A DNA stretch of 64,000 bases from Aphanomyces cochlioides (taxonomy: Eukaryota; Oomycota; Saprolegniomycetes; Saprolegniales; Verrucalvaceae), in the NCBI GenBank assembly GCA_019828595.1, contig JAHQRK010000018.1, positions 1,178,001 to 1,242,000 on the forward strand, given 5' to 3'. The translations under genes and the position numbers were made by a program. This document shows, piece by piece, positions 23,682 to 34,239 of this stretch (its first letter is position 1; each line of letters opens with the position of its first letter). The notes below the pieces were generated by a model. The model worked only from the letters and a program-made list of their open reading frames with translations, searched no databases and was not told where the DNA came from.

Positions 23682-26169
23682 TCATCGACCTTGTAAAATT
23701 TGGTACAGACATGCTGCCTCTTCGTCGGTCAAGTCAAGGCTTGGTGATTTTGTGGTGGACTCTGATGATACGATTGTCCGTGTCGAAGCTGGCGAAGCGG
23801 ACTTGACACGCAGGGACTGGTACGGAGGAGGTTTTGGAGTTGGTGGAGCAGTTGGAGGTCGAGGGGACATTAATTTTGACACCCCGCTACATGACTTCGG
23901 TCGGATGATTGTGCCCCTGTCGTTTCCAAGGGGGCTCTGGAGAAGCATGACATCGAGTGCATCAATGTCGATCAAGTTTGAATTGTCTCGTGGGTTACAT
24001 GCAACGGCAACGGCTTGGAGCTAGACGCATTAGAGACTTGAAATCCTTCGATCTTGAGGACTTACGTCGTTGAAATTTAAAGTGGCTTTGGCTTTGTAGC
24101 AGAGTGAGAAGAGTTCATGAACTGTCATCGTGGCATGCTGAGGCTCAAGCCCATGGCGAACGAGCAAACATCGAATGGAAGGGTTGGGCGAGTTAGTAGC
24201 AGCTTTCACAGCAGCACGAATTGTTGCGAGTGCAACAGTGGTGCTCACATCTCGTTTAGTCGTTGTACTTGGCGTTCTCTGCATTTTGTTTGTGAAATCA
24301 ACTCGACAGGACTCTGCGCACCGATGGTCGAAATGGCATCGTTGTGCATGCAGCGGACACTGGTCTTGGCTTCGATACAAAGTTGATTTTTTCTGGCACT
24401 ACGTATACCAGGGAATTTCATTTACTTCGTGGCAAAAACTTACGAGATGCTTGCTGATTGTTGTTTTCTGGGGCGACCAAATGAAGGCTCGGCCCTGCAA
24501 GAGAGGTGCGGCGCGGTGCCGTTGCTGGTGCGACTTCTTGTGGGTCCGGTTTTCGAATGAGATGTCGTGCAGATTGAGGCTTGGATGGAAGAGCTAGCAA
24601 TTGCCGAGGTTCTTTCCAACTTCGCCATCGAATGCCTCGTCCTTGAGGTAATAGCAGCGTCAGTCAACTCAAAGGCAATATTCCACCTAGTGTTTTAGCT
24701 GGTTGTTTGATTCGCTGACTAGCGTTGGCTTGCTCTTGGTCATACAAATTGGCTTTTGCATTGATGTCTCGACAGCAGGCTTCACAGACTTGCGCTGTTC
24801 GATACCTACATGCAGCATCAATCGATTGTGTAGCTCCTTTGGGCGTACAGAAACGATGGATCTTGTGACAGAGACGTGAACTTATCGTCAGTCAATGGCC
24901 CGTAGGCTATTCGAATAGCTGGGGGGACTGTAGATATTTGATTGTCTTCTCCTTTGGTCATGTTATGAGCGGCCAAAATTGCTTTGAATGTGACCTATTC
25001 GTTCCCATTTGCAAAAATCATTCATGCCGTCAACTTACGAGAAAGGAAACTCCTTGAGAAGCCTTTATCTGCACTTCATGATGCGAACATGCAGGGCATT
25101 CAATTGCCACAGTGCCCGTTTGTGGGGATTGCTCAGTCGTAGAGTCGAGAAATGTCGGCGCGATAAGTTGGCATGGCCTAACCGTCTCTTGGTTCTCGAA
25201 AATAATTAGCGATGGCCATAAAAAGTAAAGTCGTCCGTCCACCCCCAACTAAGATAAAGCCGTCAGGAAAAGCGATAGATGCAAATGTCAACTTTGAAAT
25301 GTAAAACTTGGCGAGCGATATTCATGCCAACTGTGCTCACAACATGATGAATCACGTCTCGATTGAGAGTCAGCAGCGTGTTGACCATAGTTGCGTTGGT
25401 TATTGTCTCTAAGGAACCCGTTACATAAGGAGTTGGGAACATGACGTACTCTGCATGCTGCTCCCAGTGCGTTCAAATGTAGCCGCGCGTAGAGCAAGAG
25501 GAATGAGACTATTCACAAACATGTGTGTGCTCGAGCATCGTACTGCCTGAAAACCACAACCATCGTGTGCAAATGTCGTCTGGATCATGTTGTTGTAGCA
25601 TGATTTGGGTTGGATAAACTTTTGAAGCATTCCATGTGTGGCGTTCATCGGATTATTCAAGAGTTCCTCTACAAGCAAATCGTGAGTTCAGAAGAATCAA
25701 CACCGTTGCATCGACGTACCAACACCAGAAAGGGTCAAATGCTCTACTACAAGCGCGCGGCGATCGCTTTCGACTGCCAAATGCACGTAGATTGCAGCAA
25801 TTGGCCCTTGATTTGATTCTTGGAGGAAGCGAAGCAGCTTTGTCTTGGTCGTGTTCTCTTTCTTCCGTCGCAATACCTATTGAAGCATTATCAACCTTTC
25901 ATGGACGCCCACTTCAACTCAACCTCTCCTGACTTTGATGTGAAATACCAGTGAAGCAGGATGCCGCGATCCAGTAAAACCGTGTCGGGGATACAGAGTC
26001 CGCTGGGTTTCGTCTTGGAGTTCTTTAGCCATAGGCACGTAAATAGATCCAGCGGGTGGCGATCTAATCGAAGCGACAGCGGGTGCACCGAGGTCGCGAC
26101 GTCGCCGCTCATCGTCTCAAAAGCGAGACGTTTAGTCCTATTTTTGGACACACCCCCAACGAAAGACAT
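23682..26169 (-). CDS. Uncharacterised multi-exon protein with EF-hand-like C-terminal region
   Basis: Nine or so small minus-strand exons join in one continuous frame through GT-AG introns of about 38-60 nt (for example GTACGT near 25692, GTAAGT near 24055 and 24436, GTGCGC near 24320). The start is MSFVGGVSKN at 26169 or the in-frame ATG at 26112. Order: a compact folded N-terminal region (RGILLHWYFTSKSGEVELKW), an alpha/beta middle (QLGVDGRLYFLWPSLIIFEN; VTFKAILAAHNMTKGED), a Cys-containing VCEACCRDINAKANLYDQ, then a Pro/Ser-rich linker. A helical end with an EF-hand-like pattern follows (ATIRAAVKAAT; KATLNFNDLQAV; DSNLIDIDALDVMLL-type), finishing in a Pro-rich tail. I do not recognise the family. 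The continuous frame across so many introns makes the gene itself reliable. Confidence 0.65.
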
Positions 26170-26334
26170 GGCGCTTCTTCTTGTAGCGTTCCATTAGGAT
26201 CTACAGTGTCCAGTGAGCAGGAGCGAGACGCTCTTCCGAGCGCTGTGGATCTCGCGCCTTTTTTTCTTCATCTTGGACATGTGTTGTTCGATTGTCCAAT
26301 TAAAAAATAACTTTTCAAAGAGCTTGGTCGCGGA

Positions 26335-27853
26335 ATGTCAAAGCGGCGAGATGATGATGACGACGACCCACATAGTCTATTTGGAGCGCCTCCAGCCGCA
26401 GCGTCTGCTCCAAAGGAGTCCATGTTTGATACGATGTACGCAAGTCTCTTCCCAACAGCAGCGGCGCCTCGTCCTGCTCCTCTAGCACCGGCGAATGTAG
26501 AGTCCAGTACGTTATACCACCAAACGATTCCATTTCATCCACATCCCAGGAATTGATGGAAGTCCGTTCGATTTGTTTCCCACGAAGCCTAATGATCGTC
26601 AGCAAGATCTTGATGAACTGGAAGAACTCTTTCCCACGAAACGAGAGGTTCCATCCATCGTGCAAAAGTCAAGACCTCTGTCAGAAGGCCGACACGCCGA
26701 TTTGTTTCCTCCAACTCCACCAACCGCAAACGATGAGTTCAAAAAGAGCGGCAATGCTATGGACATTATATTCGTTCGTGACGCGACAGGCACGTCCGTC
26801 GGATGCACGGCGTGGCATGTTTCGTTCAATGTTGGGTTTCTTCAAACAGTGACTGGCGATCTTGTCGAGGTCTTCGTCAATGGACAGCAGCTGCCATCGC
26901 CCATGACGCTTAATGACAAAGGTCGATGTATCTTCCGCTCGGGCATGTGCAGCCAACCCTCACCTGGCCTCATGCGTGACTTTAGGTTCTGAAATGCCCG
27001 ATGAGCTCACTCTGGCGGCTATCTCATCTATCCTCCCCATGGACCACCCACCATTATATGCCAGCGTGCGCTTTGAACACCGCAAACCCTCCGCCGCTGT
27101 CCGCTTTGTCGAATGCCGCATGTATGTCTGGCGTCCAGATGATGCTGTCGTTGTGGTCGATCTCGATGGTACCGTTACCATCAGCGACGTTGAAGGTCAC
27201 ATCCGCACAATTCGTCTTGGTCAGTATAATTACATTCACGCTGGCGTCTGCGCATTCTACAGTCGTCTCCTTGGCATGGGATTGCGCATCTTGTACTTGA
27301 CTGCGCGTCCGATCGATTGGACCAACGCATCCAGAGAGCATTTGGATCGAGCTCGTCAAGGCAATGTGCGACTGCCGCCAGGTCCTCTGCTCACAAATTC
27401 CATGGGTGTCACAGGCGCGCTAATGACCGAGGTAATGTCCATCTTCATCATCGCCGTCTTGATATTTCGCAGGTTGTCCACAAGAATCCTCATGTGTTCA
27501 AGCGCACGGTAATGAATGCCGTCCAAATGGCTTGCATTGCCGGCGGTCGCATCTCACCGCATCCAGTCTTCGTCGCTGGATTCGGCAATCGCCCGACTGA
27601 TGTCCAGGCCTACCTCGATGTTGGAATCGATGCTTCGTGTATCTTTCTCATCGATCCCACATCCAACCTGCGTCCATCCATCGACAACTCGACTGTCTAT
27701 CAATCGTACAGCGACCCTAGAGCCATGCTGTGGCTTCTCCAGCATTTGCAGACTATCGTGCCCATCGAAATGACAGAAGTACTCGATGCGCAAGTCGCTG
27801 AAACGATTGTCGCCGTTGATGACTTCCTCCAGTTCGGGCTAAAAAAATGCTAA
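26335..27853 (+). CDS. Lipin-type phosphatidate phosphatase (LNS2 domain)
   Basis: Spliced gene starting MSKRRDDDDDDP. Introns: about 26511-26550 (GTACGT...CCAG), about 26929-26986 (GTATCT...TTTAG) and 27431-27474 (GTAATG...GCAG). The second half is a full LNS2/HAD phosphatase: the catalytic VVDLDGTVTISDVEGH (DxDGT), YLTARPIDWT, the LPPGPLLTNSMG block, and VAGFGNRPTDVQAYLDVGI. It dephosphorylates phosphatidate to diacylglycerol, feeding triacylglycerol and phospholipid synthesis at the ER. The N-terminal third is unusual: an acidic DPF-like disordered region, then a short beta-rich block (WHVSFNVGFLQTV...VEVFVNGQ) that resembles N-lip in shape but not at the extreme N-terminus. About 460 residues, shorter than animal or yeast lipins. 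Confidence 0.9.
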
Positions 27854-27882
27854 ATGTGCAATAAAGATTAGACAAAAATGTC

Positions 27883-29490
27883 CTACAACTTGGACGAAGC
27901 AATTTCGTACGAGACAATGTGCGGATAGCATGGCAGTGTGAGGAATTCGGCAAACGTTGGACCAGTCAAGATGTCGGCGGTCACATCTTTCGCAAGCGCA
28001 TACTTGTTGGCTCCCTTGACTTGACTCAGTCGCTTCTCAGTTGCATTGTTCAGGATGTCCAAGACCAAATCCTTGGTAATGCGCTGGCCATTCGAAGTCG
28101 AGCATGAATGCTTCAACCATTGCCAGACTTGGACTCGAGAAATCTCAGCCGTTGCAGCGTCTTCCATCTTGTTGTGCAAAGGAATGCAGCCATTGCCGCG
28201 CAACCACGCTTCGACGTACACAAGTGTCACGTCAATGTTTTCTTCCAAGCCGCTCAATGAAATCGAGCCCGAGGGCACTTCAATCAAATCCTTGGCGGCC
28301 ACTGGAATGGGAGAAGCTTGCTTGTGGATTTGGTTTGGAGTCTTCATGTTTTCATTGAACACATCCATGGCAATCTTGACAAGGCCAGGATGCGCAACCC
28401 ACGTTCCATCGTGGCCAGCTTGAACTTCTCGCAACTTGTCTTCAGCAACCGCCTTCATGAACTTTTCATTGAGTGCCGGATCGTTCTTGACTGGAATTTG
28501 AGCAGCCATACCGCCCATGGCATGAGCTCCACGTTTGTGGCAAGTTTGGATGAGCAGCTTGACATACGCAGCCATAAATGGTGTCGTCATACCAACGGAA
28601 GAACGATCAGGCAAGACAAATGAAGGATGGTTTCGAAACTTTTTGATGAACGAGAAAATGTAGTCCCAACGACCACAGTTGAGACCGCTCGAGTGTTCCT
28701 TCAGCGCAAACAGGATTTCTTCCATTTGATAGCCAGCAGTGATTGTCTCGATAAGAACTGTGGCTCGGATTGTGCCAACAGGGACTGCTAGGTAGTTTTG
28801 AGCAGCAATGAAAACATCGTTCCACAAACGAGCTTCTTGATGGTGTTCAAGCTTAGGCAAATAGAAGTATGGACCAGATCCACGTTGCACCAATTCATTG
28901 ACATTGTGAAAGAAGTACAAGCCAAAGTCGAATAGCGAGCCCGACATGATTTCATCGTTCACCATCACATGAGCTTCATCCAGATGCCACCCACGAGGGC
29001 GAACCAACAAAGTGGCAAGCTTTTCCTTCAACTTGTATGTCTTACCACCGGCTTGCGAGTATGAAATAGTGCGGCGGACAGCATCACGGAGGTTCACTTG
29101 TCCTTGGACAAGGGTGCGCCAGGTGGGGGAGGTGGAGTCTTCAAAATCAGCCATGTAGCATTTGGCTCCAGAGTTCAATCCGTTGATGACCATTTTGCGA
29201 TCCACTGGTCCAGTAATTTCAACTCGGCGGTCTTGCAAGTCGTGGGGAATACTTGCGACTTTCCACGCACCGTCACGAATGTATTTTGTTTCGGGCAAGA
29301 ACGTTGGGAAATGACCGGCATCCAGTGCCACTTGACGGTCGACACGGTCTCGCAAAAGCTGCTGGCGGCGGGCTTCAAACGACTCATGGAGATACGCAAG
29401 GAAGCGAAGCGCATCGGGGGTCAAGATATCAAGAAACTCACGGGGCATTTCGCCGAGCACTCGGACTTGATTCACACGGAAGGTCGACAT
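27883..29490 (-). CDS. Malate synthase, peroxisomal (PTS1)
   Basis: Single-exon, 535 residues from [14 protein letters not shown] at 29490 (the upstream in-frame extension is unlike the family). It condenses glyoxylate with acetyl-CoA to malate in the glyoxylate cycle. Family blocks visible: [40 protein letters not shown], the catalytic [19 protein letters not shown] region, [17 protein letters not shown], and the late [20 protein letters not shown]. The C-terminus is SKL, a canonical peroxisomal targeting signal, so it acts in glyoxysomes/peroxisomes when fatty acids or C2 compounds are the carbon source. Length is normal for malate synthase A. The promoter carries clustered CCAAT boxes. It converges on lipin, 29 nt from its stop. 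Confidence 0.97.
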   Translation of the reverse strand: MSTFRVNQVRVLGEMPREFLDILTPDALRFLAYLHESFEARRQQLLRDRVDRQVALDAGHFPTFLPETKYIRDGAWKVASIPHDLQDRRVEITGPVDRKMVINGLNSGAKCYMADFEDSTSPTWRTLVQGQVNLRDAVRRTISYSQAGGKTYKLKEKLATLLVRPRGWHLDEAHVMVNDEIMSGSLFDFGLYFFHNVNELVQRGSGPYFYLPKLEHHQEARLWNDVFIAAQNYLAVPVGTIRATVLIETITAGYQMEEILFALKEHSSGLNCGRWDYIFSFIKKFRNHPSFVLPDRSSVGMTTPFMAAYVKLLIQTCHKRGAHAMGGMAAQIPVKNDPALNEKFMKAVAEDKLREVQAGHDGTWVAHPGLVKIAMDVFNENMKTPNQIHKQASPIPVAAKDLIEVPSGSISLSGLEENIDVTLVYVEAWLRGNGCIPLHNKMEDAATAEISRVQVWQWLKHSCSTSNGQRITKDLVLDILNNATEKRLSQVKGANKYALAKDVTADILTGPTFAEFLTLPCYPHIVSYEIASSKL

Positions 29491-30152
29491 GGAAGTGCGG
29501 GGGAGTAAGCAAAACTGAAAATGACCTTTGTTTAGAAAACAGAAAAAGATTTTCGAGGTCGATTCTGATTGGCTAACATTATCCAATCACAATCCAAACG
29601 ACGTGGATTGGCCTTTTTCAGCCAATCACAGAATGGATCTCACAGTGCGAAAGGCGCGTCATCCGAATTGTTCCGGCAAGGAACACAAGATGGAGGACGC
29701 GCGCCATGATGGAATCCCCCTCTTTCACATGCTCCCACTGGAATATTCTCCAGACGACATGACGGTCATGCTCATATGCTTGAAGAATGCTCAATGGATC
29801 CATGTGTGTACGAAGGAATGTATGACGGAATGCCGCGAGAAGGGCGATGGAGAAAGGACAGAAGGGGCGATCTCTGTTGCAGTTACAAGGATGCTTTGAT
29901 GTGATGCTTTGATGGAATGTAGGCGCGGAAGAAAATGGACATGGATTTGTGTTTACTTGACACATTGGCGCGCCCCCCATCAACCTGGTCTGATTGATCA
30001 AACGGTACTGCCATTTGGATATCATGTCGATGAATCATGAACAATCTGTAGAGGTGAGTAAAAGATGGAGGCGATGACCAGGACCTCGAAGGATGGAAAA
30101 CTACTTGCCAGAAGAGATATATGAAAATGCTTATGACAATGGCAAACCTATC
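29491..30152. promoter_or_regulatory. Malate synthase promoter with CCAAT cluster; no gene beyond
   Basis: At 29564-29628 there are four CCAAT/ATTGG boxes within 65 nt (GATTGGCTA, CCAATCAC, GATTGGCC, CCAATCAC). From 29630 to 30152 I see no convincing gene; it is mainly the 3' flank of the vWA gene. Confidence 0.5.
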
Positions 30153-31231
30153 CTACAAGAGTCCCAATCTTCGGATTTCCTTGTATTGCGCTGCAAATAC
30201 GTGAGATTGTCTTGGTCACGACAAGAAGGTGTACCTGGAATTTCCATCAAAGCACCGGTAGCAAAGCCCACTTCGGGAGCGCGGTGGTTCAAACGCAGCA
30301 CCTTATTGTAGTCGACAAACTGAAAATTGTCGAAACGACGCCGGGGCAACTTGTCGTCAAACTCTTCCATCGTGTCCTACACGTTGTGGCGCTCAATGCA
30401 ATATTTCAGGGGGAGATCCTACCCATGGACCGTCTCCGACGCCGACCATGACGATTGCTACAAGTCCAAGTCAACCAAAATAGAGATGGCGAGACGTACA
30501 AATCGCATAATTTGACGCTTGGACGATTGCATCTCGTGTCTCCTTTTCGACGGTCACTTGCCCATCGGCGATGATGACAAGAATGTGATACTGTCTTGTT
30601 GTTCTGACCACGTTGATGGTTTCATAGATGACGGGGGCGAAGTTGGTCGGACCCGACAGCCTGAGCGTCGGCGTAATCTGGGCATATCGATGCAGAACTT
30701 GATCAAATCCGCGGCATGGAGCACCGCCTTCTCCAAGATGGAAACAGCTCGATCCACCAGTTGTATAGTCACCAAATCCCAACGCTGGAATCAACTTGTC
30801 ATCGTCAAAGACTTCAAGAGTTCGGCCCAGGATAGGATCACCGACTACCGATAGAGACCAGGGAATGACTAATTCCATATCGAGCATGGTAATCTTACCT
30901 GATACGGGTTGACAGTCGCCCCGGTCGGGTCGATCGCATGGAGACATTTGCCACCAAACGTGCGTTGTCCGCTTGTCTATTGGCACTGCTCTCAAGCACA
31001 TGATGCATGGCTTTCCGTGTACCTGATTTGAACCGGTGTAGTCGATTGCAACGATCAAGTTGGACGATTCGAGGCCTGCACTTCGAAGCGCATGCTGTAG
31101 TTCCTCTGCATCAGCAGCACCGTGAGCATTTTCACGAAGGAATGATCACTCATACCGTAGGTCTCATATTTGTCGGCAATTACATTGAAACGCGGCGGCG
31201 GCGCCTGCTCTCTAGAGGAGTCTTGTCCCAT
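30153..31231 (-). CDS. Copine-type vWA domain protein, copy A
   Basis: Minus-strand gene starting MGQDSSREQAPPPRFNV at 31231, with a myristoylation-type Met-Gly start. Exons: KYETY, then LIVAIDYTGSNQ (the copine MIDAS, DxTxS), a cysteine-rich stretch, LGRTLEVFDDDKLIPALGFG, SGPTNFAPVIYETINVV, ILVIIADGQVT, MEEFDDKLPRRRFDNFQF and the closing AQYKEIRRLGLL. No C2 domain and no C-terminal RING are present, so it is a vWA-only copine relative (RGLG-like core without ligase domain). Such domains bind Mg2+ and partner proteins at membranes. Tandem with copy B, which has the same N-terminal leader. Confidence 0.75.
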
Positions 31232-31818
31232 GGACGATGATTTTTGCAAACTGCTAGACACTATGATGGGCGAACAATTCTTTTGACGAACCAGTCAGCG
31301 TCGCTGTCACTCGTTACAGGTGAATTTCATGGATGTCGGCCGACCGTGACAAAGATTTGGTCATGCGTTTGATGAAATTTATATTCAACTCGACACTCTG
31401 TGGCCTCTGAATGAAGGCACCGACACATGTTCTGGTCCCTCGAAGACATCCTGACTCGTTTGACTCGACTTCACACGGACTTCTTCCCTGCGACTCGCCA
31501 TTAAAAAGAGGAATCGATGGGCGTGGTGGACTGGAGCTTTCAACATGTCACTCCAGTTTCTCGGACATATTGCGAATGGAAACATGGAGAAAGACAATCG
31601 TGGAATGGCTAATCAAGTACGCAGTACAAGGGAGCTTCGATCAATCTCCAATGGCGCATTTCTGAGATACAGCAGCCACATTCGTCTTCTTGAATCAGCG
31701 TCAATGTATCCGTAACTTGTCCGACGAAGAGCTGCACGGAGGGCGATGTAAACCCACAGAGAGAAGCGATTTGCATGTAGAGATACATGAAGATGATTAT
31801 GATAACGCAGAGTCTATC
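31232..31818. other. Spacer between vWA copies A and B
   Basis: No gene identified. The right end (about 31780-31860) resembles the 3' flank of copy A (AATGCTTATGACAATGG versus GATGATTATGATAACGC), as expected if A and B arose by tandem duplication including flanking DNA. Confidence 0.4.
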
Positions 31819-32892
31819 TTACAAGAGGCCCAGTCTTCGGATTTCCTTGTATTGGTCTACAAATACATGAGGCTATTGAGGACCTGACGACATAAAGTAC
31901 CTGGAATTTCCATCAAGGCAGCTGTGGCAAAGCCGACTTCGGGAGAGCGTTGATTCAAACGCAGCACTTTGGCGTACTCAACAAACTGAAAATTGTCGAA
32001 ACGACGTCGCGGCAACTTGTCGTCAAACTCTTCCATCATGTCCTGCACATTTCAGAACTTCAGTCAACATCCCATAATTGTCATTGTCGTACCCATGGAC
32101 CATCGCCAACTCCAACCATGACGATTGCTACAAGACCAAGTCAACCAAAATAGAGACGAAGAGACGTACAAATCGCATAGTTTGATGCCTCGACGATCGC
32201 ATCCCTTGTTTCCTTTTCGTTGCTGACTTGTCCATCGGCAATGATGACCAGAATGTGATACTGTTTTGTGGCTCTGACCACGTTGATGGTTTCATAAATG
32301 ACCGGGGCAAAGTTAGTTGGGCCGGATAGTTTCAGGGTTGGCGTAATCTGGGCATATCGATACAGCACTTCATCAAAACCGCGGCATGGTGCTCCGTTCT
32401 CTCCAAGATGGAAACATTTCGTTCCACCTGTTGTCGCGTCACCAAATCCCAATGCAGGGATCAATTTATCATCGTCAAAGACTTCAAGAGTTCGGCCCAT
32501 GATATGAATAACAGACTACCGTTTGTCGTCAAGGATTGAGCTTTAGGCATGGCTTACTTGATACGGGTTGACCGTCGCCCCCGTCGGGTCAATCTCATGG
32601 AGACATTTGCCCCCGAACGAACGTTCTCCACTCCACTAGAGACACCTCTATCAACCCAAAGGACCCCAGATTCGTTGACGTACCTCGTTCGACTTTGTAT
32701 AATCAATCGCAACAATCAGGTTGGAGGATTCAAGACCTGCACGTCGAAGCGCTTGCTGGAGCTCCTCTGCTCAGACTTTGCCGTGAGAATTTTCTCAAAG
32801 GAAACAGTCTTTTCCATACCGTAAGTCTCATATTTGTCGGAAATGACGTTGAAGCGCGGCGGCGCCTGCTCTCTAGACGAGTCTTGTCCCAT
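31819..32892 (-). CDS. Copine-type vWA domain protein, copy B
   Basis: Paralogue of copy A with the same exon plan. It starts MGQDSSREQAPPRFNVISD at 32892, a myristoylatable glycine. The vWA core has LGRTLEVFDDDKLIPALG-type, GPTNFAPVIYETINVVRAT and ILVIIADGQVSNEKETRD blocks. The last exons are FDNFQFVEYAKVLRLNQRS then QYKEIRRLGLL to TAA at 31819. Protein identity to copy A is high over the whole length, especially the last 120 residues, which suggests a recent tandem duplication. Function as for copy A. Confidence 0.75.
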
Positions 32893-33400
32893 GGGATGGA
32901 TTTTTTGCAAACTGCCGCACAAATTTGAAATTTGTTTCTTTTATTTCAGAATGTTGGGACATCACACCGCAATTGGATGGAAATCTGCTTCCAGAGATGC
33001 GTCCGAAGGGAAGAAAACTGCCGGCTCCATGATGTTGCTCGATCGAATTGAGATGTGCGCGGTTTCTATTTACGATCTACGTTGATCTGCTACGCTTCAG
33101 ATGCGTCTGTCGCCGATCGTGTGAAAGATTTCGTCGCGATGAGCTCGATGACATTTCTTTGTGTCGAGATGTAGGTCAATGCATTTGGGTGACTGGGATG
33201 TTCTTTCTCAACAGTCTTCCCACAGCCGAAACAAGTGCTTGACGATGTACTGTTGCTGGAGGTCGATGTAGGTACATCATGTTCGCTCTTTTAGAGTGTG
33301 TTCATGGCTTGCTTCGATTTTAACTCGTGCTCTGTCATAGAGGAGTCGACTTGCAGAGTGCTCGGTGCTCTCTAGGTTGCCGATGTCGCTTGCTGGTTGT

Positions 33401-33431
33401 GACGGCTTTGATTGAGACAATCAAAGCCGTC
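33401..33431. repeat. Perfect inverted repeat, 14-bp arms, 3-nt loop
   Basis: GACGGCTTTGATTG, then AGA, then its exact reverse complement. It lies in non-coding DNA. It could be a terminator-like hairpin or a transposon relic. Confidence 0.8.
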
Positions 33432-33523
33432 GTTGTAGGGCAAATGCTGATAGATTCAGGTTCGAGCGAGTGGGGAATAATAACTTTAACAATGCGAAAT
33501 CAAACGAAATTTGCTTCTGCCAA

Positions 33524-33834
33524 GTATTGTCTTTTTCACTGAAATTTGTATTTTTGACAAAAAATTGAAATATTCTCAAATATTGTCGATTTCATTCTAA
33601 ATTGTGAGAGGGGTGTGAAATGTATCGATCTTTCAAATCGATCTGCAAATCGATCAGCCAATCAGAATCGAGTATTTTGCCTAATTCACGCAAAACACAC
33701 CCAGACACACGTGTAATTAATTTGGGACTTTTGCCATACCTTCCATTTATACTTGACTTCAGTATGATCGAATCGATTTGAAATAGAATTCGATTTTGGT
33801 AAAAAATACAAATTTGGGTGAAAAAGACAATACT
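33524..33834. mobile_element. MITE-like element with about 40-bp terminal inverted repeats
   Basis: The left arm 33524-33562 (starting AGTATTGTCTTTTTCAC) matches the reverse complement of 33795-33834 with about four differences. The 311-nt size, AT-richness and lack of an ORF are MITE-like. I could not see a target-site duplication. Confidence 0.5.
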
Positions 33835-34028
33835 ATTCAGGTATAGTGAGTTCAAGTGTAATAAGACAGTACATTCAATAAAGTAAAGTTTTGAATGTGT
33901 GTTTTGTGTGTGTTTTTGTCATGAAGACAAATACTCGATTCTGATTGGCTATAGATTTCGAATAGATTTGGAAAAATAGATACATAATTCGTATTTTGTA
34001 AATCATATAGAGGTTAATATATACTCGG

Positions 34029-34046
34029 GTAAATCAAATGATTTAC
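34029..34046 (+). repeat. 18-mer direct repeat, left of Crypton-like element 1
   Basis: GTAAATCAAATGATTTAC, nearly palindromic. It recurs with one change at 36766-36783 on the other side of the element. Confidence 0.7.
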
Positions 34047-34239
34047 AAATTCCACAAAATCATATTTTTTTGCCAAAGATTGTTTTAAAAATATATGAAA
34101 AATTGTATGTAATAATATATATTATTACTCAACGTCAAGCACACAGAAAATGCAAATCCACTGATGTACTGGAAGGCAATCAATCTGAAAAGAAATAATA
34201 AAAAGCACGCCAATCACTTCAGATTATTGTTTGCAGATC

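Larger units (their letters stand above)
32893..34239. other. Repeat-rich, AT-rich intergenic region
   Basis: No gene supported. It holds a perfect 31-nt hairpin (33401-33431), two interleaved pairs of inverted repeats (33524-33975), CCAAT boxes and one of two 18-mers flanking the transposon (34029-34046). Confidence 0.6.

Noticed and set aside
29491..29586. N-terminal extension of malate synthase
   Set aside because: Hydrophobic, unlike the family, and lies in CCAAT promoter DNA; the ATG at 29490 fits.
33592..33855. 87-aa minus ORF in the MITE-like region
   Set aside because: Repetitive Ile/Asn/Phe text from AT-rich inverted repeats, not protein-like.
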